DNA from: Candidatus Caccocola faecipullorum
Lineage (GTDB): Bacteria > Synergistota > Synergistia > Synergistales > Synergistaceae
DNA length: 13,753 nucleotides
Assembly: GCA_018716365.1 (NCBI GenBank)
Contig: DVKA01000297.1
Coordinates: 1-13,753, forward strand
Reading direction: 5' to 3'
The notes under the pieces are model-generated. The model did not search any database and had not been told where the DNA came from. It saw only the letters and a program-made list of their open reading frames with translations. This document shows, in pieces, positions 1 to 7,482 of the stretch (the stretch's first letter is position 1; the number at the start of each line of letters is the position of its first letter). The translations under genes and the position numbers were made by a program.

Positions 1-140
1 GTCTCGCTAGCTGGCGATAAAAGTACGATTTTTTCGCCGCAACGTAAACAGTTTGTCTTTTTAATGGAAAAGAGACAAAACGACATAAAGCCGCTCCGTT
101 ATGTGCGAGGGCTCTTTGTCAGAATTATAACTAGGCGCTG

Positions 141-995
141 CTATTTTTCCGCGTATTCAACAACGCGCGGCATCACGCGCTCCTCGTACACCTTCAGCGT
201 ATCGAGGTCGACGGTCATACCGTCTGTTGCGGCTATCAGTTTTGTCTCCGGCATATCGAGATTTTCGAGAAAATGCGCGCCTTCGTCTGAGGTTAGCATC
301 GCGCCGAGGTGCGTCAGCACGGCTAGTTTTGGATGTATTTTCGAGAGCAGCTCGCGCACTTCGGCGATTGAAATGTGGTCGAGCCGCGGTTTTTTGTCGG
401 GGAAGGTCGAGTTGACCGTTAGGAAGCCGCAGCCGGAGTAGCGCTGGCGGAAATAGGGCATCATGCGGCTGTCGCTGATGATTCCCCATTCGCGCAGCCC
501 CTCTTTGCGGAAGATGTAGCCGAAGCAGTCCACGCCGTGGTGCAGGTGTATGACCGGTTCGACCGCTACGCCGTTGCCGAGTTCTATTTTCCCGCCTTCT
601 TCCGGGATTTTTATCTTAGGTATCCTTTTCTGCGAATATTTGAGGACTACGGGATCCGTGCCGCGCAGCGCGTCGTCCGGCGCGACGAGCATTCCGCGTG
701 AGTCGAAGCCGCCGTGCGTCATCGCCTCTATGACGACGTTCACGTCTGTGCTGTGGTCGATGTGTTTGTGTGTGAGCATTACGACGTCGGCGGAGGCGAT
801 TTCAAGCGCGGGGCGCGCGGCGCAGATGTGCGCGAGGCTTCCGGGCCCCGGGTCTATGACGCCCTGCACCCCGCCGTAGCGGAACCAGAGGCCGCCGGTG
901 CTTCTGAGCTGGCGTATCATCGAGAAGCGTCCGCCGCTTGTTCCGATATATTTTATAAAGTTCTCCGGGTATTCAAATTTTTTCGCCGTCTCCAT
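141..995 (-). CDS. MBL-fold metallo-hydrolase
   Basis: This is a 284-residue cytoplasmic protein of the metallo-beta-lactamase fold. The signature seen is T75-H76-K-H78-I-D80-H81, the HxHxDH metal site, preceded by a beta strand ending VIDPGPGS (residues 46-53) that is typical of the first core strand. Further histidines in HLHHGVD and in LTHLGAM near the C-terminus are the expected remaining metal ligands. No signal peptide or membrane segment is visible. The ATG at 995 is preceded by a GTGAGGT ribosome site that overlaps the TGA stop of the upstream peptidase gene; the gap between the two genes is only 8 bp, so they are almost certainly co-transcribed. The substrate cannot be read from the sequence: MBL proteins include RNases, lactonases, phosphodiesterases and thiolesterases. 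The overall look is closest to the UlaG/RNase Z-like single-domain group. Family assignment is secure; specific function is unknown. Confidence 0.88.
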   Translation of the reverse strand: METAKKFEYPENFIKYIGTSGGRFSMIRQLRSTGGLWFRYGGVQGVIDPGPGSLAHICAARPALEIASADVVMLTHKHIDHSTDVNVVIEAMTHGGFDSRGMLVAPDDALRGTDPVVLKYSQKRIPKIKIPEEGGKIELGNGVAVEPVIHLHHGVDCFGYIFRKEGLREWGIISDSRMMPYFRQRYSGCGFLTVNSTFPDKKPRLDHISIAEVRELLSKIHPKLAVLTHLGAMLTSDEGAHFLENLDMPETKLIAATDGMTVDLDTLKVYEERVMPRVVEYAEK

Positions 996-1003
996 CGCTT
1001 ACC

Positions 1004-1696
1004 TCACCACCTGTATTTTCCGCCTTCTGTTTTCAGTTCTTTTCTTCGCGCCGCGTAGTCTGGGCAGTATTGCGCCACGCGCGTCCAGAATTTCGGCGAG
1101 TGATTCATCTCCGACATGTGGCACAGCTCGTGTATCATCACGTACTCCGCGAGCGGAGGCGGAACGAGAGCCAGACGGATGTTGAACGTTACGCCGCCGG
1201 AGGACGAACAGCTTCCCCACAAAGTCTTCGCGTTTTTCAGCGAGACGCGGCGCGGCGTGGCCCCTATCTTCTTGCACCATGCGGGAAACTCGCGCTGTAT
1301 TATCTCGCGCAGCCGCAGCCTGTACCAGACCTCGAAGTTATGGCGTATCTCTTCCGCAGTGAGACCTTTGAAGGAAATGAATGCTCCTTCCTCAAGCTTC
1401 AGCGGATAGACGCCGTTGCGTGGGACGAATCGCAGCGGGTATTGTTCGCCGCGGTAGTAGAACGGCTCGCCCTCTTCGTATCTGTGTTCCTGCGCCTGCG
1501 CCGCCGGCCGGCGCATGAGCTTCTTTCGCAATTCTTCGCCGCTTTGCCCGACGACGGCGGCGAGCTCTTCGCGCGTCGTCCGAAGCGGCGCTGCGATGAA
1601 GAACGAACCGTTTTCGACGCCGAGCGCGATGTTCTTCCTTCTGGCGTTTCTCTTTATCTCGTAGCTGATTCCGTCGACTTTAATATATTCCCTCAT
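1004..1696 (-). CDS. YgjP/DUF45-family zinc metallopeptidase (M48-like)
   Basis: This 230-residue protein matches the YgjP/DUF45 (WLM-like) metallopeptidase family. The zinc-binding helix H189-E-L-C-H193 and a third ligand H199 lie in HELCHMSEMNHSPKFW, the family hallmark. Just upstream, the stretch around KTLWGSCSSSGGVTFN is the other conserved block. The N-terminus (MREYIKVDGISYEIK, then RRK) is also typical. The minus-strand frame stays open far upstream (to 2902, antisense to the radical-SAM gene), but that is an artefact of GC-rich sequence. The start chosen is ATG 1696 because the family homology begins there and a GGGA element precedes it; ATG 1717 adds seven residues but would lie almost on the transcription start predicted from the promoter at 1727-1756. 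It is the first gene of a two-gene unit with the MBL hydrolase. The substrate is unknown; the protein is probably cytoplasmic, as no signal peptide is seen. Confidence 0.9.
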   Translation of the reverse strand: MREYIKVDGISYEIKRNARRKNIALGVENGSFFIAAPLRTTREELAAVVGQSGEELRKKLMRRPAAQAQEHRYEEGEPFYYRGEQYPLRFVPRNGVYPLKLEEGAFISFKGLTAEEIRHNFEVWYRLRLREIIQREFPAWCKKIGATPRRVSLKNAKTLWGSCSSSGGVTFNIRLALVPPPLAEYVMIHELCHMSEMNHSPKFWTRVAQYCPDYAARRKELKTEGGKYRW

Positions 1697-1726
1697 CGCG
1701 TCCCGCCGGCTTCCCATAATGATAGA

Positions 1727-1756
1727 ATTATAATGCATCGCTGATATTTCTGTCAG
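1727..1756 (-). promoter_or_regulatory. sigma70-type promoter for the peptidase-MBL unit, overlapping a small palindrome
   Basis: On the minus strand the -35 CTGACA (1751-1756) and -10 TATAAT (1727-1732) are separated by 18 bp. This predicts a start near 1720 and a leader of about 25 nt to the ATG at 1696. The -10 lies in ATTATAAT, which also reads TATAAT on the plus strand (1729-1734) toward the divergent radical-SAM gene, although no good plus-strand -35 is present. The imperfect palindrome GCTGATATTTCTGTCAGC (1740-1757) covers the -35 and could be an operator; that role is inferred only. Confidence 0.65.
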
Positions 1757-1786
1757 CGTGCCATAACTATTTACGGGGACGTGGCT

Positions 1787-3640
1787 ATGAGAACGAACGT
1801 TAAAAATGGCGCGGCGCGCGGCGCGAAGCCGGAGACGTACGCGAGACCGCCGCGCGGCGCATTTCTGCCTGTCAGCATGGAGGACGTGCGTGCGCGCGGA
1901 TGGGACGGAATAGAGATACTGATAATCACGGGCGACGCGTATGTCGACCATCCCAGTTTCGGTCACGCGATAATCGCGCGCTGGCTCGAAGCGCACGGCT
2001 TCCGCGTCGGCGTAGTGTCTCAGCCGGACTGGCGCGGGACGGAGGATTTTGCGAAGCTCGGGCGTCCGTCGCTCTGCGTCATGCTGGCGGCTGGGAATCT
2101 CGACTCGATGCTGAACCACTACACGGCGTCGAAAAAGAAGCGTCGTTCCGACGCCTACACGCCGGGCGGAGAGGCGGGGAAGCGCCCCGACCGCGCGACG
2201 ATAGTCTACTGTAACAGGATACGCGAACTGTGGGGCGACATCCCGCTGATAATCGGCGGCGTCGAGGCGAGTTTGCGCCGCTTCGCGCATTACGATTTCT
2301 GGAGCGATTCTGTGCGCCGCTCGGTACTTGCGGATAGCCGCGCCGATCTGCTCGTCTTCGGCATGGGGGAGCTGGCGTCTCTTGAAATAGCAGAGCGGCT
2401 GGCGGCGGGGGAGCCGGTCTCGGCTCTGCGCGACGTTGCCGGAACATGCTGGAAGACGCACGACGCCGCGCTTGCGAACGACGCTGTGACGCTGCCGTCG
2501 TTCGACGCAGTCTGCGCGGACAGGAAAAAATTCGCCGAGGCCTTCGCCGCCTATTACGCGGAGCAGGACGCGCTGCGCGGCAAACGGCTGATACAGGATC
2601 AGGGCGCGTGGCGCGTCGTGCAGAACCGTCCGGCTCGTCCGCTGACGCAGGCGGAGATGGACGAGGTCTACGCTCTGCCGTACGCGCGCGCGTGGCATCC
2701 CGACTATGACGCGAAGGGCGGCGTCCCGGCCTTCGACGAGGTACGATTCAGCATCACAACGCACCGCGGATGCTTCGGCGAGTGCGGATTCTGCGCCATC
2801 GCATCGCATCAGGGACGGATTATACAGCGCAGGAGCGACGAGTCTATTCTGCGCGAGGCGGAACTTTTGACGAAAGAACCGGGCTTCAAAGGGTACATCC
2901 ACGACGTAGGCGGCCCGACCGCAAACTTCACAGAGCCGTCGTGCCCGGACTCCGTCAGGCGCGGCTCGTGCAAGGGCAAATCATGCCTCTATCCAGAGCC
3001 ATGCCGCAAGCTCCGCGCGGACCATACCGGCTATATAGAATTGCTGCGCAGGATACGCGCCCTGCCGAAAATCAAAAAGGTATTTATCCGCTCCGGCATC
3101 CGCTACGATTACATACTTGCGGATAAGAAAGACGATTTTCTCGAAGAGCTCTGCCGCTGGCACGTCAGCGGGCAGCTCAAGATAGCGCCGGAGCATATAA
3201 GCCCGAATGTGCTGAAATATATGCGAAAGCCTGGCCGCGAGGCGACGGAGGAATTTATCCGCCGTTACTCGAAGGTCAACGAAAAGCTCGGCCTCAAACA
3301 GTTCCTCGTGCCGTACTTCATCTCGGCCCACCCCGGCTCGACGCTCAAAGAGGCTGTGGAGCTCGCAGAGTTCATACGCGACAGCGGCCTGCGCCCGGAG
3401 CAGGTGCAGGACTTCACGCCGACGCCTGGCTCGCTCTCTACCTGCATATACTACACGGGGCTCGATCCCTTCACGCTCGAAGAAGTCTACGTGCCGAAGG
3501 GGGCGGAAGAGCGGAAAATGCAGCGCGCGCTGCTCCAGTACTGGATGCCGGAAAACCGCGAATATGTCATAAAGGCGCTTATGCGCGCAGGACGACGCGA
3601 CCTCATAGGCGGCGGGCCGAAATGTCTCGTCCGGCGCTGA
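1787..3640 (+). CDS. ygiQ: YgiQ-family radical SAM protein
   Basis: This is a roughly 617-residue radical S-adenosylmethionine protein of the UPF0313/YgiQ family. The [4Fe-4S]-SAM motif C329-FGE-C333-GF-C336 is explicit, preceded by FSITTHRG, as is typical for this family. The N-terminal part (ILIITGDAYVDHPSFGHAII, about residues 45-65) is the characteristic YgiQ N-domain, which resembles B12-binding radical-SAM proteins. The C-terminal segment, with TPTPGSLST and ending IGGGPKCLV, corresponds to the end of the family; the E. coli protein is longer at its C-terminus. The start is probably ATG 1787, 7 nt after GGGGA (1775-1779); a GTG at 1781 in the same frame is only 1 nt from that element and is less likely. 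The reaction is not established for the family. It is divergent from the peptidase gene and 106 bp upstream of the OmpH-like gene, which has its own promoter. Confidence 0.92.
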   Translation: MRTNVKNGAARGAKPETYARPPRGAFLPVSMEDVRARGWDGIEILIITGDAYVDHPSFGHAIIARWLEAHGFRVGVVSQPDWRGTEDFAKLGRPSLCVMLAAGNLDSMLNHYTASKKKRRSDAYTPGGEAGKRPDRATIVYCNRIRELWGDIPLIIGGVEASLRRFAHYDFWSDSVRRSVLADSRADLLVFGMGELASLEIAERLAAGEPVSALRDVAGTCWKTHDAALANDAVTLPSFDAVCADRKKFAEAFAAYYAEQDALRGKRLIQDQGAWRVVQNRPARPLTQAEMDEVYALPYARAWHPDYDAKGGVPAFDEVRFSITTHRGCFGECGFCAIASHQGRIIQRRSDESILREAELLTKEPGFKGYIHDVGGPTANFTEPSCPDSVRRGSCKGKSCLYPEPCRKLRADHTGYIELLRRIRALPKIKKVFIRSGIRYDYILADKKDDFLEELCRWHVSGQLKIAPEHISPNVLKYMRKPGREATEEFIRRYSKVNEKLGLKQFLVPYFISAHPGSTLKEAVELAEFIRDSGLRPEQVQDFTPTPGSLSTCIYYTGLDPFTLEEVYVPKGAEERKMQRALLQYWMPENREYVIKALMRAGRRDLIGGGPKCLVRR

Positions 3641-3660
3641 AGCCGGGCGCTCCTCGCCTA

Positions 3661-3689
3661 TGGACAATAACGGAGATAGGTTATAAAAT
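3661..3689 (+). promoter_or_regulatory. sigma70-type promoter upstream of the OmpH-like gene
   Basis: The -35 TGGACA (3661-3666) and -10 TAAAAT (3684-3689) each match the consensus in 5 of 6 positions and are spaced by exactly 17 bp. The predicted start is near 3696, giving a leader of about 50 nt that ends in the strong ribosome site AGGAGGT (3734-3740), 6 nt before the ATG at 3747. The promoter starts only 20 bp after the YgiQ stop, so the OmpH-like gene can be expressed independently. Confidence 0.6.
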
Positions 3690-3746
3690 TCTTCTGTGCG
3701 TCATAACGTATGAGCAGAAGCAAGAGAATCAACAGGAGGTAACGGA

Positions 3747-4169
3747 ATGAAAAAATTTGTGGCTTTACTGCTGGCGGTCGTCGCCCTCTTTGCCGCCGGC
3801 GCGGCTTCGTACGCGGCGGAGGATGTAGTCGGGTACGTGGACGATATGCAGGTGCTCCAGCAGTATTCGAAATTTGAACAGGCGCGCAAGCAGCTGAACG
3901 ACCTCGGCAACAAGAAGTCGAACGCCGCGAAGGCCGCTTTTGATAAAGAGACCGACGAGAAAAAGAAGAACGAAATAGTGCAGAACCTTCAGCTTGAAAT
4001 GCGCGAGGAAGAGGCGAAGATAATGACGCCGATCCTCAAGGAAGTCAACGATACGATAGCGAAGGTCGCAAAGAAAAAGGGCGTCACGATCGTCGTCAAC
4101 AAGGCGCTCGTCTACTACGGCGGTACGGACCTTACTCAGGACGTCATCAACGCGCTGAAGACGAAGTAG
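3747..4169 (+). CDS. OmpH/Skp-family periplasmic chaperone-like protein
   Basis: This 140-residue protein carries a cleavable Sec signal peptide: a MKK n-region, a hydrophobic core at about residues 4-20, and a likely cut after S21-Y22-A23. The mature part begins with a short strand (VVGYVDDMQVLQQY), followed by a long, charged, Lys/Glu-rich helical stretch (about 40-100) of coiled-coil character. It ends with the strand-forming KKKGVTIVVNKALVYYGG and DLTQDVINALK, the usual C-terminal signature of the OmpH/Skp family. Skp is a trimeric periplasmic holdase that carries unfolded outer-membrane proteins to the BAM complex. In this family the helical arms hold the client and the two terminal strand blocks form the trimer core. 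In many genomes the gene sits beside bamA and lpxD; here it stands alone, with its own promoter and terminator. It is slightly shorter than E. coli Skp. This is direct evidence for an outer membrane. Confidence 0.9.
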   Translation: MKKFVALLLAVVALFAAGAASYAAEDVVGYVDDMQVLQQYSKFEQARKQLNDLGNKKSNAAKAAFDKETDEKKKNEIVQNLQLEMREEEAKIMTPILKEVNDTIAKVAKKKGVTIVVNKALVYYGGTDLTQDVINALKTK

Positions 4170-4199
4170 CACTTATTTCACAGAAAAATATAAAAACGA

Positions 4200-4233
4200 A
4201 GCGGCTGCGCCCATTGCGGCGCGGCCGCTTTTT
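4200..4233 (+). terminator. intrinsic terminator of the OmpH-like gene
   Basis: AGCGGC (4200-4205) pairs with GCCGCT (4224-4229), and inside it GCGCC (4207-4211) pairs with GGCGC (4218-4222) around a CATTGC loop. A single T/G mismatch separates the two helices, and a run of five T follows (4229-4233). It lies 30 bp after the stop codon and is a textbook Rho-independent terminator. Confidence 0.93.
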
Positions 4234-4238
4234 CGTGC

Positions 4239-4271
4239 GCGCGTCCCGCTGTTCGGAGCCGCGCTTTTTTT
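4239..4271 (+). terminator. possible second, tandem terminator
   Basis: GCGCG (4239-4243) can pair with CGCGC (4260-4264), with a further internal CCG/CGG or TCC/GGA helix, and seven T follow (4265-4271). It lies immediately after the first terminator and would back it up, isolating glnN from upstream transcription. The stem is less perfect than that of the first terminator. Confidence 0.45.
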
Positions 4272-4282
4272 ATAATATAGAC

Positions 4283-4332
4283 GCTTAAAAAATATATAAA
4301 TCGATTTATGTGATTATTTATAATTTTTAAGC
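4283..4332 (+). repeat. AT-rich inverted repeat upstream of the glnN promoter
   Basis: GCTTAAAAA (4283-4291) has its exact reverse complement TTTTTAAGC at 4324-4332. Continuing inward, both arms carry TATAAAT/ATTTATA with a 2-nt register shift. A perfect 14-bp palindrome (4296-4309, centred on TCGA) lies near the middle. A third copy of GCTTAA occurs at 4355-4360, just before the -35 box. The block sits 30-80 bp upstream of the -35 in otherwise GC-rich DNA. It may be a regulator-binding region or a curved activating element. I recognise no specific regulator: no NtrC, GlnR/TnrA or sigma54 site is evident. Confidence 0.6.
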
Positions 4333-4363
4333 AAGAAATTATGGATTTTTTAGCGCTTAATTA

Positions 4364-4392
4364 TTGACATCTCGCACACAGAGTAATATTAT
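4364..4392 (+). promoter_or_regulatory. near-consensus sigma70-type promoter of glnN
   Basis: The -35 TTGACA (4364-4369) is a perfect consensus match. The spacer is 17 bp and the -10 is TATTAT (4387-4392), 5 of 6 matches. The predicted start is near 4399, giving a short leader of about 30 nt to the ATG at 4431. Such a strong promoter suggests regulation by repression or by the upstream AT-rich repeat region rather than by an alternative sigma factor. Confidence 0.8.
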
Positions 4393-4430
4393 CTGCGCAT
4401 TGAGTAAAAGCTGTACGCGAGGTGATGTTG

Positions 4431-6518
4431 ATGGCAAAGGTGGAAGAAATTTTCGGCTCGATGGTTTTCAACGACGCGACGATGAAGCAGCGTCTTCCGA
4501 AAGAGACATACCGCGCGCTGAAAAATTCCGTCAGGGAAGGCACGCCGGTGCCGCGCGACGTTGCGAACGTCGTCGCCAACGCAATGAAGGACTGGGCGGT
4601 TGAAAAGGGCGCGACGCACTTCACTCACTGGTTCCAGCCGATGACCGGCATCACCGCAGAGAAGCACGACAGCTTCATCTCGCCGATCGACAACGGCACC
4701 GTAATAATGGAGTTCTCCGGCAAGGAGCTCATCAAGGGCGAACCGGACGCCTCGTCGTTCCCCTCGGGCGGTCTGCGCGCAACCTTCGAAGCGCGCGGCT
4801 ACACGGCATGGGACCCGACGTCCTACGCATTTATAAAAGAAAATACGCTCTGCATACCGACCGTCTTCTGCTCATACGGCGGCGAGGTGCTCGACAAAAA
4901 AACGCCGCTGCTTCGCTCGATGGAAGTCATCAACGCTCAGGCGCTTCGCATACTGCGCCTCTTCGGCAACAATTCCGCGGCGCACGTCACTACGACCGTC
5001 GGCCCTGAGCAGGAATACTTTCTGATAGATAAAGAGCTCTACAAAAAACGCAAGGACCTGCGCTACACGGGACGCACGCTCTTTGGAGCGAAGCCGCCGA
5101 AAGGGCAGGAGCTTGACGACCATTACTTCGGTGCTATCAGGCCACGCGTCATGAAATTCATGGAAGAACTTGACGAAGAGCTCTGGAAGCTCGGCATAAT
5201 GGCGAAGACGGAGCACAATGAAGTCGCGCCGTCGCAGCACGAACTCGCTCCCGTTTTCAGCGACACGAACATCGGATGCGACCACAACCAGCTCACGATG
5301 GAAATGATGAAGAAGGTCGCCGACCGCAACGGCCTAGTCTGCCTGCTTCACGAAAAACCGTTCGCCGAGGTCAACGGCTCCGGCAAACACGTAAACTGGT
5401 CGATGGCGACCGACACCGGCGCGAACCTCCTCGACCCGGGCAAAACGCCCTCTGAGAACGCGCAGTTCCTGCTCTTCCTATGCGCGGTGATAAAAGGCGT
5501 AGACGAATATCAGGATATGCTGCGCGCGACCGTCGCAACAGCGGCGAACGACCACAGGCTCGGCGGCAACGAAGCGCCGCCCGCCGTCATCTCGATGTTC
5601 ATCGGCTCCGAACTGACCGAGATACTAGGCGCGATAGAGGAGGGCCGCCCCTACAACGGGCGCGCCGCGAGCCACATGAAAATCGGCGTTGATATGCTGC
5701 CGGTCTTCCGCAGGGACGCGACCGACCGCAACAGGACGTCGCCGTTCGCCTTCACTGGAAACAAATTTGAATTCCGTATGCTCGGCTCCAGCCAGTCGAT
5801 AGCAGGGCCGTGCATCGTGCTCAACACAGTCGTCGCGGAAGAGCTGGAGCAGTTCGCAGACGAGCTTGAAGGCGCGCAGGACTTCAACGCCGCGCTCAAC
5901 GAGCTCATCAGGAAAACGATACGCGAGCACAAACGCATACTCTTCGACGGCAACGGTTACGACGAGTCGTGGATCGCGGAGGCGGAGCGCCGCGGGCTGT
6001 CTAACTATCGCACGACCCCGGAGGCGATGCCGCACTACGTCGACGAGAAAAATATAGCACTCTTCTCGAAACACAAGGTCTTCACCGAAGTTGAGATGCG
6101 TTCGCGCTGCGAGGTACATCTCGAAAATTACTGCAAGGTCATACGCATCGAAGCGCTGACGATGGCGGAGATGGTGCGCAAAGACATCATCCCGGCCTCG
6201 TACACCTACCTGAAGCGGCTCAGCGAAACGGCGGTCGCAATAAAAGAAGCCTGTCCTGACGTAGACTGCGCGATGGAGATAAATATGCTCAAACACCTGC
6301 GCGGCTACACCGACTCGCTCTACATGAACCTCGGAAAACTCGAAGAAGCCCTCGGCGGCGCGCCGGAGGGAGGAGAACTTGAAAAAGCCGTCTACTACAA
6401 AGACAGCGTCATCCCGATAATGGAAGCGCTGCGCGCGGCGGCCGATGAAATTGAGAAGTTCGTCGGGGAAAAATACTGGCCGTACCCGACTTACGGAGAG
6501 CTGTTATACAGCGTCTAA
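4431..6518 (+). CDS. glnN: type III glutamine synthetase (GlnN)
   Basis: The 695-residue size and the sequence are those of the GSIII (GlnN) class, which is far longer than GSI/GSII (about 350-470). It condenses ammonium and glutamate with ATP to glutamine in the cytoplasm. Catalytic blocks seen: GPEQEYF (191-197), with E193 and E195 as metal/substrate ligands; [13 protein letters not shown] from H262; [10 protein letters not shown] (315-324), containing the glutamate-binding glycine loop and H320; and [16 protein letters not shown] (434-449), the ATP-binding and metal-binding region. The C-terminal long-helix segment, ending [11 protein letters not shown], is characteristic of GSIII. The first in-frame codons are GTG 4422, ATG 4425 and TTG 4428, but the GAGGTG ribosome site (4419-4424) is 6 nt before ATG 4431, which gives the family-typical start [13 protein letters not shown]. 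It is a single-gene unit between its own promoter and terminator; no glutamate synthase large subunit is nearby. Confidence 0.97.
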   Translation: MAKVEEIFGSMVFNDATMKQRLPKETYRALKNSVREGTPVPRDVANVVANAMKDWAVEKGATHFTHWFQPMTGITAEKHDSFISPIDNGTVIMEFSGKELIKGEPDASSFPSGGLRATFEARGYTAWDPTSYAFIKENTLCIPTVFCSYGGEVLDKKTPLLRSMEVINAQALRILRLFGNNSAAHVTTTVGPEQEYFLIDKELYKKRKDLRYTGRTLFGAKPPKGQELDDHYFGAIRPRVMKFMEELDEELWKLGIMAKTEHNEVAPSQHELAPVFSDTNIGCDHNQLTMEMMKKVADRNGLVCLLHEKPFAEVNGSGKHVNWSMATDTGANLLDPGKTPSENAQFLLFLCAVIKGVDEYQDMLRATVATAANDHRLGGNEAPPAVISMFIGSELTEILGAIEEGRPYNGRAASHMKIGVDMLPVFRRDATDRNRTSPFAFTGNKFEFRMLGSSQSIAGPCIVLNTVVAEELEQFADELEGAQDFNAALNELIRKTIREHKRILFDGNGYDESWIAEAERRGLSNYRTTPEAMPHYVDEKNIALFSKHKVFTEVEMRSRCEVHLENYCKVIRIEALTMAEMVRKDIIPASYTYLKRLSETAVAIKEACPDVDCAMEINMLKHLRGYTDSLYMNLGKLEEALGGAPEGGELEKAVYYKDSVIPIMEALRAAADEIEKFVGEKYWPYPTYGELLYSV

Positions 6519-6536
6519 AAACCCCTTACTGTACCG

Positions 6537-6580
6537 CGCGCGGGACGCTTCCCCAACAAAGCGTCCCGCGCGTACTTTTT
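6537..6580 (+). terminator. strong intrinsic terminator after glnN
   Basis: A perfect 14-bp stem joins 6537-6550 and 6559-6572 across an 8-nt loop (CCCCAACA). TAC and then five T (6576-6580) follow on the plus strand. On the minus strand the hairpin is followed by a T run only after about 14 nt, so it is primarily a glnN terminator, although it also lies between the convergent zinc-ribbon gene and glnN and may serve both. Confidence 0.92.
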
Positions 6581-6602
6581 ACGGCTTTATGCGGCGGCGA
6601 AG

Positions 6603-6758
6603 CTAATTCTCTTCCGCGCCCTCGTCCTCAAACGGTATCTTGTGTTCCTCGGCGCATTCGTAGCAGATTACGACCGTTTCGCCGTTTTCGTCGGTCGCCT
6701 CGTGAAAGAGGTCGCAGCATTCGCGCAGCGGCTTCTGGCATATCGCGCATCTTAGCAT
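6603..6758 (-). CDS. small CxxC-CxxC zinc-ribbon protein, 51 residues
   Basis: This short gene encodes 51 residues with C4-x2-C7 and C32-x2-C35 separated by 24 residues, a classic four-cysteine zinc ribbon or knuckle, plus extra C14, C15 and H39. The tail is strongly acidic (FEDEGAEEN). The start at ATG 6758 is chosen because it follows the flavin-reductase stop by one base (TAAaATG), so translation is coupled. An AGGAGG (6771-6776) lies 12 nt upstream inside the flavin reductase gene, slightly far but usable. The frame remains open to 6821, but that extension overlaps the reductase and is not family-like. The function is not recognised; the fold suggests a metal-binding adaptor or nucleic-acid-binding microprotein. 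Its position suggests a role linked to the reductase, or simply co-expression. Confidence 0.75.
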   Translation of the reverse strand: MLRCAICQKPLRECCDLFHEATDENGETVVICYECAEEHKIPFEDEGAEEN

Positions 6759-6759
6759 T

Positions 6760-7335
6760 TTATCTTTTCGCCTCCTGTTTCTTTTGAACGGAAAATCCGA
6801 ATTTGCCAAGCTCGCGGCCAAGCGCGCGGTAGCGCCCGTGGACGTAGGCGGCGAGGCCGACGCGCTCCAGGTGGAGCACGCCCTTCGCGTCGAGCAGGGA
6901 TTCGTCGACGTCTACGGCTAGCACCTTTGCGATGAACATATCGTGACTTCCGAGCGCCAGCCGCTGTTCCACGCGGCATTCTATATTTACCGGGCTTTCG
7001 GCGATCAGCGGCGCGGAGACCGCGGAGGCCGGAACGGGGGTGAGGCGGCAGAAGCGGAATTTTTGCAGGTCGCGCCCCGACCTGACGCCGCAGAGATCGG
7101 CGGCGCGCACGAGACGCTCCGTCGTCAGGTTTATTACGAATTCGCCGCGCTCCTTTATCATTGCGTAGGAGTGGCGTTCGGGGCGCACCGAGACGTACGT
7201 CATCGGCGGCTCGCTGTTCACGGTTCCGGTCCACGCCACGGTGATGATGTTCGATTTTTCCATCGTGCCGCAGGATACCATGACGGGTGGCAGCGGATAG
7301 AGCATCGTGCCGGGTTTCCACGTGAGCTTTGGCAG
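6760..7335 (-). CDS. flavin reductase family protein (FMN-binding split barrel), CTG start
   Basis: This is a flavin-reductase-like FMN-binding domain protein (flavoredoxin/DIM6-NTAB group), a single split-barrel domain that binds FMN and passes electrons from NAD(P)H or ferredoxin to an acceptor. Family blocks seen: PGTMLYPLPPVMVSCGT near the N-terminus, NIITVAWTGTVNSEPPM, YVSVRPERHSY and FVINL, then LCGVRSGRD. The first ATG (7305) cuts into the conserved N-terminus. In the same frame, ten codons upstream read LPKLTWKPGT, which belongs to the family. No ATG, GTG or TTG exists there, but a CTG at 7335 lies 8 nt after AAGGAG. The start is therefore called at CTG 7335 (191 residues; 181 from the ATG). 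A TATAAT on the minus strand (7392-7397) may be the -10. It is followed immediately by the zinc-ribbon gene and is divergent from the MBL hydrolase at 7483. Confidence 0.87.
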   Translation of the reverse strand: MPKLTWKPGTMLYPLPPVMVSCGTMEKSNIITVAWTGTVNSEPPMTYVSVRPERHSYAMIKERGEFVINLTTERLVRAADLCGVRSGRDLQKFRFCRLTPVPASAVSAPLIAESPVNIECRVEQRLALGSHDMFIAKVLAVDVDESLLDAKGVLHLERVGLAAYVHGRYRALGRELGKFGFSVQKKQEAKR

Positions 7336-7482
7336 AGTTATCTCTCCTTTGCTTTTTCTGTCGCGGGAAATTTCTATTTTCCGCTTAGGATATTATAGTA
7401 CCGTATCGCCTTTCGCGCTAAAATTATTCTGCGCGCCGGATCTGCGGCGAACGTTTGAATTTTATGGAAGGGACGCTGCATC

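Noticed and set aside
74..120. Possible hairpin (GACAAA/TTTGTC outer stem, GCC-CTC/GAG-GGC inner stem) downstream of the minus-strand MBL gene
   Set aside because: The stem is interrupted by bulges and no proper T run follows on either strand, so it is not called as a terminator.
1..140. Short plus-strand open frame beginning at 64
   Set aside because: It runs antisense into the well-supported MBL gene, has no domain and no ribosome site.
1697..2902. A very long open minus-strand frame running antisense through the radical-SAM gene (632 codons in total with the peptidase)
   Set aside because: Composition is Arg/Ala-rich with no recognisable domain beyond the peptidase. It mirrors the codon bias of the well-supported plus-strand gene and is a GC-rich shadow.
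3620..3650. Hairpin CCGGC-GCTGAA-GCCGG spanning the stop codon of the radical-SAM gene
   Set aside because: It has no T tract and only a 5-bp stem, so it is not a convincing terminator.
4399..4430. Glutamine riboswitch or other structured leader for glnN
   Set aside because: The leader predicted from the promoter is only about 30 nt and shows no conserved fold; it is too short for a riboswitch.
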